This document shows, piece after piece, positions 10,401 to 21,439 of a DNA stretch of 64,000 nt (position 1 is its first letter; every line of letters begins with the position of its first letter). Source of the stretch: Dermacentor variabilis (taxonomy: Eukaryota; Arthropoda; Arachnida; Ixodida; Ixodidae); contig NC_134574.1 of NCBI RefSeq assembly GCF_050947875.1, forward strand, positions 148,956,434-149,020,433, in the 5' to 3' direction. Position numbers and translations under genes: made by a program. The notes under the pieces are model-generated. The model had not been told where the DNA came from. It saw only the letters and a program-made list of their open reading frames with translations, and ran no database searches.

Positions 10401-11162
10401 GAATCCGATGTACTGCATCCGGAAACAAGTAACTTTACGGCCGAGGCCTGCGCATTACTCTCTGCAGTGAAGCATATAAAAAAATCAAAACTTCCAAAAG
10501 CAGCGATCTATACAGACTCTCTAATCGTCGTGAATGCCTTAATGTCACTCAGTAAACATAAAAATCCCGTATTTAATTAACTCTATTCGGTCTTGTGTAA
10601 AGTGTACTCATCTGACCAGAATATCATAATATGCTGGGTACCTGGCCATAGGGGAATCGAAAGTAACGTTCTGGCGGACGAGATGGGGGGGGGGCACGTC
10701 AATCACATTCCAAGCTGTTAATCCTACCGCTGATGTGCCTGTCACAGATCTGAGGCCTTTCTTACGAAAGAAACGGCGAAACTACTGGCAGTGCACGTGG
10801 GACATGCAAAGAAATAATAAACTGCCCGTTATAAAGCCACAGTAACGTTTTTGGACCTCCCCAACAACATCTCGGTGAACGGATGTCCTATTCTACACAC
10901 ATTTGGCACCCATAATTTTCTTCTTACTGGTACTGAACCTCCAACCTGTTGTAGATGCGGTGAGACGCTGACTGTCCTTCATGTGCTCCTGGAGTGTCGG
11001 GAAGCCGAAATGGAGAGAAAGAAACATTTTCCACTTGCATACCATTATTACATCCCTCTACACCCGGCTATGTTTCTTGGTAAGGAACCGCTTTTTAACA
11101 CCAAGGCAGTACTGAACTTAAATGATGTCGTTCTACATGTTATAAGCCCATTAAATTCGTAG
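7473..11162 (+). pseudogene. LINE ORF2: EN-RT-RNase H-knuckle (broken)
   Basis: Starts at MDTQIIQWNVRSL (ATG 7473). EN motifs are WNVRSL, CLEETH, SLYVPP, LHGDFNAH and, after a frameshift in the T-run near 7944, SDHFPIL. RT covers about 8700-10240: SYRPI, YQCGFREGRST, TGVPQGG and FYSVYVDDIRIGF. Stops occur near 8818 and 9018, with frameshifts near 9200 and 9400. RNase H (10293-10690) has FYTDAS, TAEAC, YTDSLIV and, in another frame, CWVPGHRGIESN. The terminal knuckle is CCRCGETLTVLHVLLEC (10947-11000). At least five disablements mean no functional product. Confidence 0.8.
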
Positions 11163-11524
11163 AGCATCCTCGCTCCAGAGGATGCCGCTGCGATAATTGT
11201 TTTATATACCACGTGCCTCCAGGCTCTTGTGTTTGAAGGGCTCTTAGGAGGCAGTAGTGCTCTAGCATTTCTTATAACCTGATATATTTTACATATCGTA
11301 TCCTTCTCTTGAAATGCATCTCAATGTTCATAGTACAAGTCATACGTCATCGCCATAATATTATTATACAGATTTTACGCACTTTGGAGCGACTATTTTA
11401 AGGCCTCTTTACAGCCATGTCACACCACCTTCATAGAAATCATAATTACACTTCAAACTCATAACCACAGACATGGCGCTCTTTGGTCACATTTGGCCCT
11501 TGCTACATTAAACATCAAACATTC

Positions 11525-11921
11525 ATTCATTTATACCCTACACTGTGGTTGGGAGATAGGGTTTAGAAAGAGGACTGAGCGAAAAGGGTTAAAAAAAGGA
11601 AAAAAAACGCACACACAGGGACAGAGACACGAAGGGCGTTCCAGTTAGAGACGTTGACAAAGGCCGGTAGATCGCAAAATGCGCAGTAACGCTCGCACGG
11701 CCTTGCTCTGGCACGTTGGGATGGTGTTACGATAGTGGTCGGTCGTCTAGCTGGTCGAGTTCGTGGCGAAGGGATACCCTCTGTGTGCTGTACTGTGGGC
11801 AGTCGCGCAAACTATGGCCAATCGATTCTTCATGGCCGCAGTGGTCACAGGTTGCGGTGTCGGCCATAAATATGCGGAACGCATAGGCTTTGCCAAAGTA
11901 ATAATGAGGCTGAAGAAACAA
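11525..11921 (-). pseudogene. R1/I-like LINE, 3' fragment (knuckle plus 3' UTR)
   Basis: The minus frame 11921-11727 encodes AYAFRIFMADTATCDHCGHEES..LRDCPQYSTQR, the terminal C-x2-C-x7-H-x4-C knuckle of an ORF2, then a 3' UTR ending near 11525. It matches the fragments at 41295-41581 and 36019-36340, so these are one family. 5' truncated near 11921. Confidence 0.7.
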
Positions 11922-12965
11922 GAGGAAGGGTATGAACTGGAGAACATTAGACCCAGTGCTCTTACGTCAAACGTAGCAAAATTAATTGAGAGGTTTCTTC
12001 ACCTTCGTATCATGAAATTTCTTAATGATAATTAAATTCTTAGTCTCTGTCAGATTGGTTTCAGGGCCGGCTGCTCGATCTGGCATGCTCACGTTGATTT
12101 AGAAAGCCGAATACAACCACCTTATACATCATAAGCAAGACGCTGCCTTAGTGACGCTCGACATCGCTAAAGCAAACGATACCATGAAGCACACTGTACT
12201 GATAAATCGGTTAACATCCTGTGGTGTTCGTGAGTATATAGTAGCGTGGAGCCACTCATTTCTAGGTGAAAGAGATTTCTATTGCTACAAAAGCAGCTTT
12301 CCTTCTTCTAGGTATAAACATACGAGAGGAGTACGTAAGGCTCACTCCTTTCTCCTATCTTTTTTTATTACTCTGATGAGCACACTTCCCCGTCGTGAGG
12401 AAATAACCTCTTATGTTTACACAGAAGATATTGCGTTTTTCGCATCTGCAAACTACATCCACACAATATACTAACGTCTGCAAACTTACCTTTGTGCCCT
12501 TGAGAGGTGGTTAAATGTTAACCAGTTTTTACTCCATGGCAGCAAATGAGCCATTCTGGTTTTTCTGATACATGACCCAGTGCACATCTCATCGTTTTAC
12601 CAGCTCCAAGACACTACAGGTAGAGTCTGTTAAATACCTTGGAACGATTTATAACGTGTCTCTCAACTGGCGCCCACGCATAGATCATGTGACTGGAAAT
12701 GGTACCCGTACAATTGCATATAGCGTAGGCTGAGCAATCGTTGGATATTATTGAGAAGAGATACATTCCTAATGATATATCGTATGTGCGTTCCTCCTGT
12801 AATAGAATTTGGTTGGGGGCTCTTCTTTGGAGCTCCAGCCTACCAGTTCCATACTTTGGCCCTCTTAGAAAGAAAATCATTACGCTTATGTTTAGGGCAT
12901 CCTAAATTTGTTGCAAATTTTCTTCTTTATCTAGAATGTCGGGTTCCTTTTTTGATTTTTTAAGG
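11922..12965 (+). pseudogene. Degenerate LINE reverse transcriptase
   Basis: Plus-strand RT fragments: ENIRPSALTSNVAKLIERFLHLRI, then in another frame IGFRAGCSIWHAHVDLE, LVTLDIAKANDTMKH, TRGVRKAHSF and YVYTEDIAFFA. The last corresponds to the Y-x-DD active site with the first Asp now Glu. A thumb-like VKYLGTIYNVSLNWRPRIDHV follows near 12630. Frames switch repeatedly. 5' and 3' ends are missing. Confidence 0.65.
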
Positions 12966-13518
12966 TTGTAAACCAGTAAAATTTATGATGTAGTATTATT
13001 TTTTTTATTCACAGTTTTCTTCTGATTGCTTTTTTTCCTCACCAAAAAAGTTACTTGCTAAGCTCCAACGTTCAAATTGTCAATTCTCTTCTTTTACAAT
13101 TCATGGCCGATCCCCCACTGTGGTTATACGCAACAGCAGCAGCAACAACAACAAACACTCATGTTATAGATAATTGTCGGAGGATGTGGACGTGGGCTGA
13201 AATGACAAGAGAGATTTTGTAAATGAAGCGAATATATGCAACATTTGTTATGTACACGGTCTTCTGTTTGGGTCTTCTTGCTGCATTTGTTCTTTATATT
13301 CAAATTGGATGATGGTGCCTTTGGACGATGCCGTTGCTTCGGGGAAGATGAGCACTGGCTGATCTGTGCAGTAGTGCTTGGCGTAATTGAACGATGCCAT
13401 GTTTCGTAGACCTCGCACGTCGACATGGTCCACAACACTGCCTCCTCTCCATGCGAATCATTACCAACCGTGATCAACCGTACTCCACTGGCGGCGGTGT
13501 ATGGCGTGGGCGCATGGG
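12966..13518. other. No gene; short CAG/CAA microsatellite
   Basis: Contains a CAG/CAA run (about 13131-13156). The minus frame over it gives a poly-Cys stretch that is clearly an artefact. Nothing else is recognisable. Confidence 0.5.
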
Positions 13519-13651
13519 CCCTATTTTGAAAGCGATTTGCGACGGGGACAGAGTGGCCAGAGTGCTGATGACTTCGTGTGCATCGTGCCTTGCCACTTAG
13601 TTCGCGTTGAAGAGAGAGGTAGTTCGAAGGTCGATTCGCTCGTTGCTGCGG
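13519..13651 (+). repeat. Dispersed repeat, inverted partner at 39805-39940
   Basis: The segment from CCCTATTTTGAAAGCGATTTG to GATTCGCTCGTTGCTGC aligns with the reverse complement of 39805-39940. A second, partial start (TCCTATCTTGAAAGC) follows at about 13654, suggesting a local duplication. Confidence 0.6.
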
Positions 13652-14159
13652 GTCCTATCTTGAAAGCAATCACCTGACGTGACGGACAAAGACAGACGGG
13701 TTCCTCGTTGGTTAGGCCTAGAAATGCTTACGCGTTTAAACGAAGTGGGTGGTGAAGCTTCGGATTGACAAGCATGTGAAGGCGCCAATGAAGGCTTGTA
13801 TTGTGCAATTTTCTTGGGGCTGATAACTTCTTCTGGAGTGCCATCGGTAGCAAAATGCTGATTGTCGACATAGATAACAAAGGCGTAAGCATTAAGCTTT
13901 TGTGATGTTATGGCTTCAGCTTATGCCAACGCAAAGTTAAAAGCGGAACGCTAAGACAAGCTAACGAGTCTGCGCCTATGCACTATGACGTTATACGGCT
14001 GTCGGAATGCGCTAGCGCAACAGTTGATTATTTGTAGACCCGTTGGGCAGCTGTGTCTGGTTTCCGAACTGCAGCACAAGATGAATGGCGCCTTAAGTTT
14101 TGAGAGGCGGTCGGCAGTTTTACCAGGCCGCATGCGACGCTGCGTGCCTTCGCAAGACT

Positions 14160-14349
14160 GTGGATTAAGGCAACAGCGTAAAAGGCCCCCGTGTTGCAGA
14201 AAATCCGCCGTCGACGTCCTGCGTCTCGCGTCCAGAATCAACCGTCCTTTCAGCAAAGGTCATCTTGAACCGCGCATACCCAACCTCGTAGGCCTTCCAT
14301 GTAGCGCAAGGAAGTTATTGAACTGATTGAATTTCTCGAGGTAAAATAT
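14160..14349 (+). repeat. Left half of a repeat split by the Gypsy insertion
   Basis: AAGGCAACAGCGTAAAAGGCCCCCGTGTTGCAGAAAATCC resembles the start of the composite element at 499 and 1611. Its other end appears at 24048-24090, beyond the Gypsy. The Gypsy target duplication ATAT lies at 14346-14349. Confidence 0.5.
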
Positions 14350-14518
14350 TGTTATGCCCACGAAAGGCGTTTATTGTCAAGCCAGGTAGAGTTAGACGCG
14401 ATGGCCTTGATCAGCTGAGCGCCTGTCGAGCCGCACGTCGCATTCCTCGTTCACCTCTCTTAGATGCCCCCTCATACTGTTTATTGAGGCGTAAACCCAC
14501 GGACGTAAGGGTGTCACA
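14350..14518 (-). repeat. Gypsy 3' LTR (169 bp)
   Basis: In element orientation starts TGTGACACCC and ends GGGCATAACA, so termini are TGT..ACA. It aligns with 23511-23695 apart from a short deletion and scattered substitutions. AATAAA occurs in the CAATAAACGCC block in both. Confidence 0.85.
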
Positions 14519-14528
14519 TTTCCCTCCG
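14519..14528 (-). promoter_or_regulatory. Gypsy polypurine tract
   Basis: CGGAGGGAAA on the minus strand lies immediately upstream of the 3' LTR. It is the expected primer site for plus-strand DNA synthesis. Confidence 0.7.
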
Positions 14529-15653
14529 AGCGGACGAAACCTGCCGGACAAGTCAAACAGGCTGTGGAGAAATAAAGGGATTTAAACGGGCGACATGCGA
14601 AAGTTCAGTCTTTGCTTACCGTCAGCTATTTGACGTGAGGCATGCTATGCGGTAGGTTAATTCGCTGATACGATCAGTAATAACGTAGGGTCCAACACAT
14701 TGGGCAAGTACTTTTTCGCATAATCCACATTTTCTGGTTGGTTTCTAGAGCCACACTAAATCACCAGGATAATATATCACGTGTCGGCGTCGGCGGTCGT
14801 AGCGTGCCTTCGAGCGGTCTTGTGAAACAAGAGTGCGCAGAGAAGCAAGTCTTCGGGCTTCTTCATCAAGACAGACTGTCTCGGATATGTAAAGAATATT
14901 GTGGCTGGAAAACGGGAATATAGTGTCTAGTGTTTAACGAGGCGGATGAGCATAAAGAAGAAAGAAGGGACCGTAGCCCGTAACTTCGTACTGTTAAGTG
15001 TTAAATGCGTACGTAATGAAAGGTAGCACGCTGCCCCAATTCTTATGATCTGACGCGACGTGCATGGACAGCATGTTAGTTAGAGTTCTGTTCGTACGTT
15101 CCGTAAGGCCATTTCTTTGCGGATGATATGCGATGAAATGTCGAAAACTTGAAGCACGTAGACTAAACATCTCTTCGACCACGTCTGTAGTGAACTGCCG
15201 CCCACGATCGCTGATGATGACTCTGGGAGGTCCTTGTCGGAGAATGACAAAACGCAGCCGAAAAATACACACTTCGGTTGCAGTAGGCGATGGTATTGCA
15301 CCTGTCTCACAGTCACGTGTCAAGTGATCGGCACATGCTACAATCCAGCGATTCCCATCAGATGACAGCGGGAAGGGACCGAGAAGGCCGATGCCAACTT
15401 GCTCAAATGGGGTGCTTGGGGGTGGCACTGCATGTAGTCGTCCAGGAGAAGCACTCGTTGGACGCTTGTGATGTTGACACTCGATGCAGCTGGACACGTA
15501 CTGGGTGGTCGTCTGACGTGTTTTAGGACAGTAGAACCTCTCTTGAAGTCGGTAGAGCGTTCGCGCATATTTCAAATTACCAGATATTGGATCGTCATAC
15601 ATTGCGCGCAAGATGGAGACACAGAGACTCTCCGGGACCACCAGAAGATATCG
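14529..15653 (-). pseudogene. Gypsy integrase
   Basis: Joins element cDNA to the genome. From 15641 down: zinc-binding region in which Tyr and Asn occupy the expected His positions (MYDDPISGNLKY), then CIEC. Catalytic core: IVACADHLTR (first Asp), IISDRGRQFT (second Asp), RNGLTERTNRT (Glu), so the DDE triad is visible. The frame is open to 14994; the C-terminal tail to the polypurine tract is broken into other frames. Loss of both zinc His residues suggests inactivity even where the core reads through. Confidence 0.8.
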
Positions 15654-15775
15654 TAGGCCGGTAGCAGAACAGTTCGTTTTGTAAAGAACCCCATCATGAA
15701 CGCAGAAACCAGTGGATGGTACTGATTGCCTTGTATAGTAATCAGCAGGGGTTCTAAAGTTCGGTATTTTTGTTG

Positions 15776-17462
15776 CTAGATTTTCAAGATATTTATATCA
15801 GGAAATTCTGGCTCCAGTGATGCGATATAGCGGTCGAAGTTGTCTGCGTCGCAGTCTGTCGTTGGAAGGGGAATGCGCGAGAGGCAGTCAGCGTCGGCAT
15901 GCCGGCAGCCGCTTTTATAAGAAACGGTAAAGTCATTTCTGTAAACGAAGTGTCCAAAGCGCAAGCCGACCTGACGGATCACGGAGATTAACCAGCCAGC
16001 AGAGAGAATGATGGTCTGTCACCACAGTGAAGGGGCACCCGTATAGGTATGACCGGAAGCGCTGTACTGCGCAAATCACTGCAAGACATCCTTTCTCTGT
16101 GACGGTGTAGTTGCGCTCGGGCGTACTTAAAGAGCGACTCGCATAGACGACGACGTGTTCTTTGGTGTCAATGCATTTAATAGGGACAGCGCTGATGCCA
16201 ATAGCGCTCGTGTTCATGTGAACTTTTTTGGGAGCCGTATAATCGAACTGTCGGAGAATGGGATGGGACATCAGAAGAGACTTCAGCTCACCAAAACTCG
16301 TCTCACATTTAAGAGTCCATTGTAAGCGAACACCCTTCTGGAGGAGGCATGTCACTGGATACGCGATGTTGGCAAACCCACTAATATACCGTCGGAAGTA
16401 CGAGCAAAGCCCTAGAGAACTGCGTAGCTTTTTTACATGGTGAGGTTGCTTGAAGGCTTCCACCGTAGCAGTCTTCGCTGGATCGGGTCGTATACTGTCG
16501 TTATCTACTAGGTGTCCTAAAAACAGTGTTTGGCGCTCTCCAAAACGACACTTCTTCGAGTTGAGCAGCAAACCTGCTTTGCCCAAGCAATCTAGCACAA
16601 GATCGAGACGTGCGCTGTGCTCAGTGAGCGTGCGCCCTAAAATCACTACATCGTCTAGATAGCACATGCATACTTCCCACTTCAAACCACGCAGGATGTT
16701 GTCCATAAAGCGCTCGAAAGTTACAGGCGCATTACAGAGCCCGAACGGCATCACATTCAATTCAAGAAGTCCATCTGTTGATACAAATGCCATTTTCTCC
16801 TCGTCTGCCTTGTGCATAGGAATCTGCCAGTACCCCGAGATCAAGTCAGTAGACGAAAAGTAAGACGCTGATGAAAGGCTGTCGACGGCATTATCAATAC
16901 GTGGAAGAGGATATACGTCCCTTTTAGTGAGGGTGTTTAGGCGGCGGCAGTTAACACAAAATCGCCATGTGCTATCTTTCTTTTAACCAGAATCACTGGC
17001 GCTGCCCGTGGACTACAGGATTATTGGATTACATTCTTATTTAGCATTTCGCGGACTTGATCATTGATCACCTTGCATTCCGGTGGTAAGACTCTATACG
17101 GCTTCTGTCGCAAAAGTTGGGCAGATCCTGTATCTATTCGATGGTGTATACGAGAAGGAGGAAACGATGGTGGCCCCTCTACCTGCGAAAAGTCGCGAAA
17201 AGTAGAACATTCGCCACTTCATGACGCTGCTTACTGCTGAGTGACTTGCTCACCATAGTTAGAATTGAGGAGTGCGCCGCAGGGCATACATTAATGAAAT
17301 GGCGTTCATCCGCAGAATCAGGGACCTCTGTAACAATGGCGAGCGACAGCACTTGCTCTTCATGGTAGGCGGCAAGTTTCAGACCCCGTGGTAGTATTGC
17401 GGGTTCACTAGAATAGTTTACGGCGCATAAGCTAGTGGGTCCCTGAACAACTGACAGCTTGC
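15776..17462 (-). pseudogene. Gypsy reverse transcriptase and RNase H
   Basis: A long open frame at 16844-15933 starts in the RT palm: SGYWQIPMHKADEEKMAFV, NVMPFGLCNAPVTFERF and CYLDDVVIL (YLDD at 16650-16661). The connection follows (LGLCSYFRRYISGFA). RNase H shows the NTSAIGIS segment at the first Asp position (Asp replaced by Asn), the second acidic site TEKG and VTDHHSLCWL. The RT N-terminal part (17200-16845) is in other frames. 17462-17200 continues the protease-RT linker (LPRGLKLAAYHEEQ). Interrupted by the LINE at its upstream end. Confidence 0.8.
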
Positions 17463-17529
17463 AATACGGTATTTTTTTATTTTATTTACAATACTGCCAG
17501 TCTCTACTGAGACCATAGCAGGAGGGCAC

Positions 17530-17561
<32 letters not shown>

Positions 17562-17795
17562 AACAAAGAACACTGATAATGTTGAGTATCAATACATGTA
17601 TAACGTCAGTTCTGCACCTTAAAACATAAACAATTTTTACTACAAAATGTATACACCAAACACAAGTACATGCGAGCTTTCAAAAAATAAGAAATGGCAA
17701 TTGAGGTATTCTACGCTGCATACCCGACTACATACACAGGGCACAAGTACATGGTGGTTTGCACGATCAATAATAGCACTAGCAATTTTAACCTC

Positions 17796-20545
17796 CTAAA
17801 CAATTTTTTCAATTTTTAATTCAAACTGAGACAGTGACTCTGTGTTAGTGGTGAGAGGCGATAACATATTCCATTCACGGATAGCAACCGGAAAAAAGGA
17901 ATATTTAAACACATTATTATTACATTCATATTCTACTAAGGTGTTTGTGTGTTTGTGCCTGGTAGGTCGTGTTTGTGAATAAGAAATGTAATTTGAAATG
18001 TCAATTTTGAAATAATTATGCAGAAGTTGATAAAGAAATTTCAAACGTGCCTGTTTCGCTCGTGCTTCGAGCGTAAGGAGCCCAGAAATTGCTAGAAGGT
18101 TAGAGGGAGAGTCTTCACGTCTAAATTTGTTATGGATAAATCGAATGGCCTTCCTTTGTATTGTTTCTATGTTCTTTATGTTAGTTTGGGTATGAGGAAA
18201 CCATACAGTGTTTCCGTATTCGAGGATCGGCCTAACGAATGTTTTGTATGCTAGGAGTTTTGTTGACAAGGGTGCGAGCTGAAGTGATCTGCGAAGAAAA
18301 AATAACTTTTGCATAGCAGATGAGGTAATGTGGTGAATATGCTCGTCCCACCTTGGGTCTGACGTTATTGTTAAGCCTAGATATTTATATTTTTGTACTT
18401 TAGTCAAAACTGTACCATTTATGGTGTAGCAAAAGTCTGAAGATTCTTTTTTCCTCGTTATGGTCATACATGCCGATTTTTTTACATTGATTATCATCTG
18501 CCAGTCTGAGCACCATTCTGTAATACTACTAAGTGATTTGTTAAGGGAGTAGTGATCTTGATCATTTTTAATTTCTCTATAAGTGATACAGTCATCCGCG
18601 AATAACCTTATTTTACAGTCTATGTTAGTGGTTATATCATTAATATACACGAGAAATAACAAGGGCCCAAGCACGGAGCCCTGGGGTACTCCTGACGTAA
18701 CTGATACTATATCTGATGTTGTATGTTCGAAAATAACAAACTGACAGCTATTAAACAAAAACCCACGAACCCAAGCAACAATTACTGTCTTCGATAACGC
18801 TTTTTAGTTTATTTATTAGTTTGGTGTGACAAACGCAATCAGACGCTTTAGAAAAATCAAGTAGGATTAGGTCCGTTTGGCCGTGATCGTCAATACCCAG
18901 CGCGAGATCGTGTATGACTTCTGTTAATTGAGTTATGGTCGATAAACCCCTGCGAAAACCATGCTGGTTAGGGGACAGGATGCCTTCGTTTTCAAAAAAA
19001 AAAAGTTAAATGTTTTAGAATTATATGTTCGAGTAGTTTGCACGCCGTGCTCGTTAACGATATTGGTCTAAAATTTGATTCAACGGATTTATCTCCCGAC
19101 TTGTAGATCGGAATAATTTTAGCTATTTTCCAATCTTTGGGTAGTTTTGATGTCGATAGGGATTTACGGAAAATAAGGCCGACGTATCTGCTGCACCACT
19201 GTGCGTACCTTTTAAGAAATTGGTTGGGTATATTGTCCAGACCACATGCTTTTTTTAGTGTCTAGGGCAAGAAGAAGGTTAAGAACACCAGCGTCTGTGA
19301 TAACGAGTGGGTCGATAGTGGAAACAGTCCGTGGAACTAAGTCCGGCATGACGCCATTATCGTTTGTGAAGACCGAACGAAAGAATTGGTTATATCTGTT
19401 GGCTTTATCCACTTTTTCACTTGACGACAGCTGAGTTGTGAGTGCGTTTTTTTGGCGAAAGTGGTTCCAGAATCTATGTGGATTGTTCTTTATAAAGCTG
19501 GGGAGTACGGTGTTGAAGTAATGGTGTTTCGCTTATTTGGATTTCTGCTTGAAATTTTTTGCTGCAAGCGCTAGCCTAGGGGTCTTGGATGGAGTATTGC
19601 CTGTTGCCTTGCTAGCTTTGCGTAACCTTTTGAGTTAGCGTTTTGCATGTATTACTTCCCGAGTAATCCATGGGTTATTTTCCAAGGGTTTTTTCGATTT
19701 AACAGGAATAAAATGTGTTACACAGTGGGACACTATGTCTTTAAAACGCATCCAGTCAACATTTATATCAGACAAAGGATCTGAGGCCAATGCCGAAAAC
19801 TCTTGGAATTCGTGAGATAAATAGGTTTGTATGTGGGCGTCATCTGCTTTGTCGAAATTGATTATAGTTTGGGCTGCGGTTTGCACTGATACTTTGTAAT
19901 CTAGTGGTAAGATACACATCGGAATATTGTGACCGGATATTCCTTCTATTACTTCTAACTTCACTTGTTCTAAGAAAAAGTTACTACTTAGTAAGATCAG
20001 GTCAAGTATACTCCGAGAGTCGTTTTTCACCCTTGTGGGGCATTCCACAATTTGGCGCAAGTTGAAATTTAACATCATATCGAGAAGGGCTTCTGAAGCC
20101 TTTTTTGTGTACTGCATGGTAGACCAGTTAAGGTCGGCAAGGTTAAAATCACCCATAAGAATAACACGACAATTTCGAGCATGTTGCTGCAAGTATTCTT
20201 GTATGGCAATTATGCATTCGTGTCCACATACGGGGCTCGATATAGGCAACCAACAACTATACTTCTGCCTTTAGTGCTAATCTTACGAAAGATTGCCTCG
20301 GCATCAGCTACCTCTGGAAGAATGACCAGTGGGATTGATTTCTTTATTGCTAGCGCCACGCCTCCATCACGTAATTGCCTATCTTTGCGAACCAGTACGT
20401 AGTTTGGGGGAGTGACTTCATGACTTGAGACAGACAATGATAACCATGTTTCGGTGACTGCCACTATATCTGGCTCACGATCGAGCAATACGTTTTCAAA
20501 TGGCTGCACCTTATTTAAGATACTTCGAGCGTTGACGTTTAACAA
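17796..20545 (-). pseudogene. CR1-like ORF2: endonuclease and reverse transcriptase
   Basis: EN (20545-19635): MLNVNARSILNK, AVTETWL, GVALAIKKS, GCLYRAPY, then in an adjacent frame VILMGDFNLADLNW and GISGHNIPM (the family's S-x-H motif, with Asn after His). A middle RT segment (19412-19212) precedes an intact frame 18758-17796. That frame contains SGVPQGSVLGPLLFLVYIND, RLFADDCITY (catalytic DD), the thumb YKYLGLTITSDPRWDEHI and the CR1-type C-terminus NVFKYSFFPVAIREWNML. Several frameshifts lie between 19600 and 18760. Would make target-primed cDNA if intact. Confidence 0.8.
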
Positions 20546-20829
20546 CGTTATTTTTTCTTGAGCTGGTATTGGCGTGTTGCCGGGCGGTTTACTTCGTTTT
20601 TTCTTTTTTCCACGTTCGCGTTGTTATTTTGCTCCATTTTGTCGTGCTTCTTTATTTCTACCCTGTCATTCTTTTCGTCATCCCAAATGAAAATACGGTT
20701 GTTCATGAATAGTTTGTTGTACGCTAACGACACCTTGTCTTTATTTTCGCGGTTTGCTTGTGCACTGCTCCAGAGTTTCTTTCGGGTCTCTCTAACTTTT
20801 CGCGAAAAATCTTCCCCTATTGAGAGGTC

Positions 20830-21435
20830 TGATTTCTTTAGTTTAAAGCAGTTTTTAGTATGACACTTTTATCTCTTGCATCTAGTAATTTAAATATCAC
20901 TGGCCTCGTCTTATTCGGTCCTCATCTTCCTAAACGATGTATGCGCTCAATGGCCACAGGTTCGAGTTCAAGGATTTTTGTGATTATTTCCTCATTTACG
21001 GCGTCTTCTAGCGCTTCGCTTCTTTCTTCTTCCATTTCTGGTAGTCCATAAACAATTAAGTTTGACCTTCTGCTACGGTTCTCGATGTCGTATATTTTCT
21101 CTTCAAGACTCTTAATTACCTTATTCATAGAAGCCATTTCTGTATGACACGCGGTCACTTCAGCTTCGAGTTTCGTAATGACGTCAAGCTTGCTCTCTAT
21201 ATCCGCTAGTCACTTTTCTTTGATATCTTTAATGTCGGAAGCGATTTCGGTAAGTTGTTTGACGATTTGCTCGAGGTCAGGGCCGGGGTTGCTTTCAATA
21301 TCTCCGCCCATCAACAATAGCTTCTTAAAGTATGTCATGCACCATTCACACACAGCCTTATACTGCCATGGGCACGGAAACACCAGCAAGAAACGGTCAC
21401 TTGAACGGAGGCATTTTCCAAACCGTTTTCTCACC
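20830..21435 (-). pseudogene. CR1-like ORF1 with N-terminal 2A-like peptide
   Basis: GGDIESNPGP at about 21279-21308 matches the D-x-E-x-N-P-G-P ribosome-skipping consensus (2A). It is preceded by a short leader with hydrophobic FKKLLLM and followed by DLEQIVKQLTEIASDIK. An in-frame TGA (about 21207-21212) precedes a coiled coil (IESKLDVITKLEAEV) and RRSNLIVYGLPE, a motif of CR1/L1-type ORF1 RNA-binding domains. A second in-frame TGA follows HRLGR near 20920. Both stops are consistent with CGA-to-TGA decay. Otherwise in one frame. Confidence 0.7.
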
Positions 21436-21439
21436 TGCG

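Larger units (their letters stand above)
5740..11524 (+). mobile_element. I-clade LINE, nearly full length
   Basis: Order: 5' UTR (about 5740-6123, pyrimidine-rich), ORF1 with CCHC knuckles, then ORF2 with endonuclease, reverse transcriptase (YVDD at 9446-9457), RNase H and a terminal CCHC-type knuckle, then an AT-rich 3' UTR ending in CATTCATTCATTTAT-like repeats near 11540. This architecture (gag-like ORF1 with three knuckles, EN-RT-RNase H in ORF2) defines the I group. The exact 5' end is uncertain. No target duplication was found. Confidence 0.8.
17470..21435 (-). mobile_element. CR1-like LINE with 2A motif, inserted in the Gypsy
   Basis: About 4.0 kb on the minus strand: 5' leader, ORF1 with coiled coil, ORF2 with EN and RT and no RNase H, then a 3' UTR with a TA microsatellite (about 17531-17551) and a TAAATAAAATAAAAAAA tail at 17474-17492. 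Domain content and the RT C-terminal domain are CR1/L2-like. Its upstream end fuses in frame to Gypsy coding sequence near 21440. No clear target duplication was found. Confidence 0.75.

Noticed and set aside
13124..13477. A Cys-rich small protein (poly-Cys C-terminus)
   Set aside because: The Cys run is the antisense reading of a CAG/CAA microsatellite.
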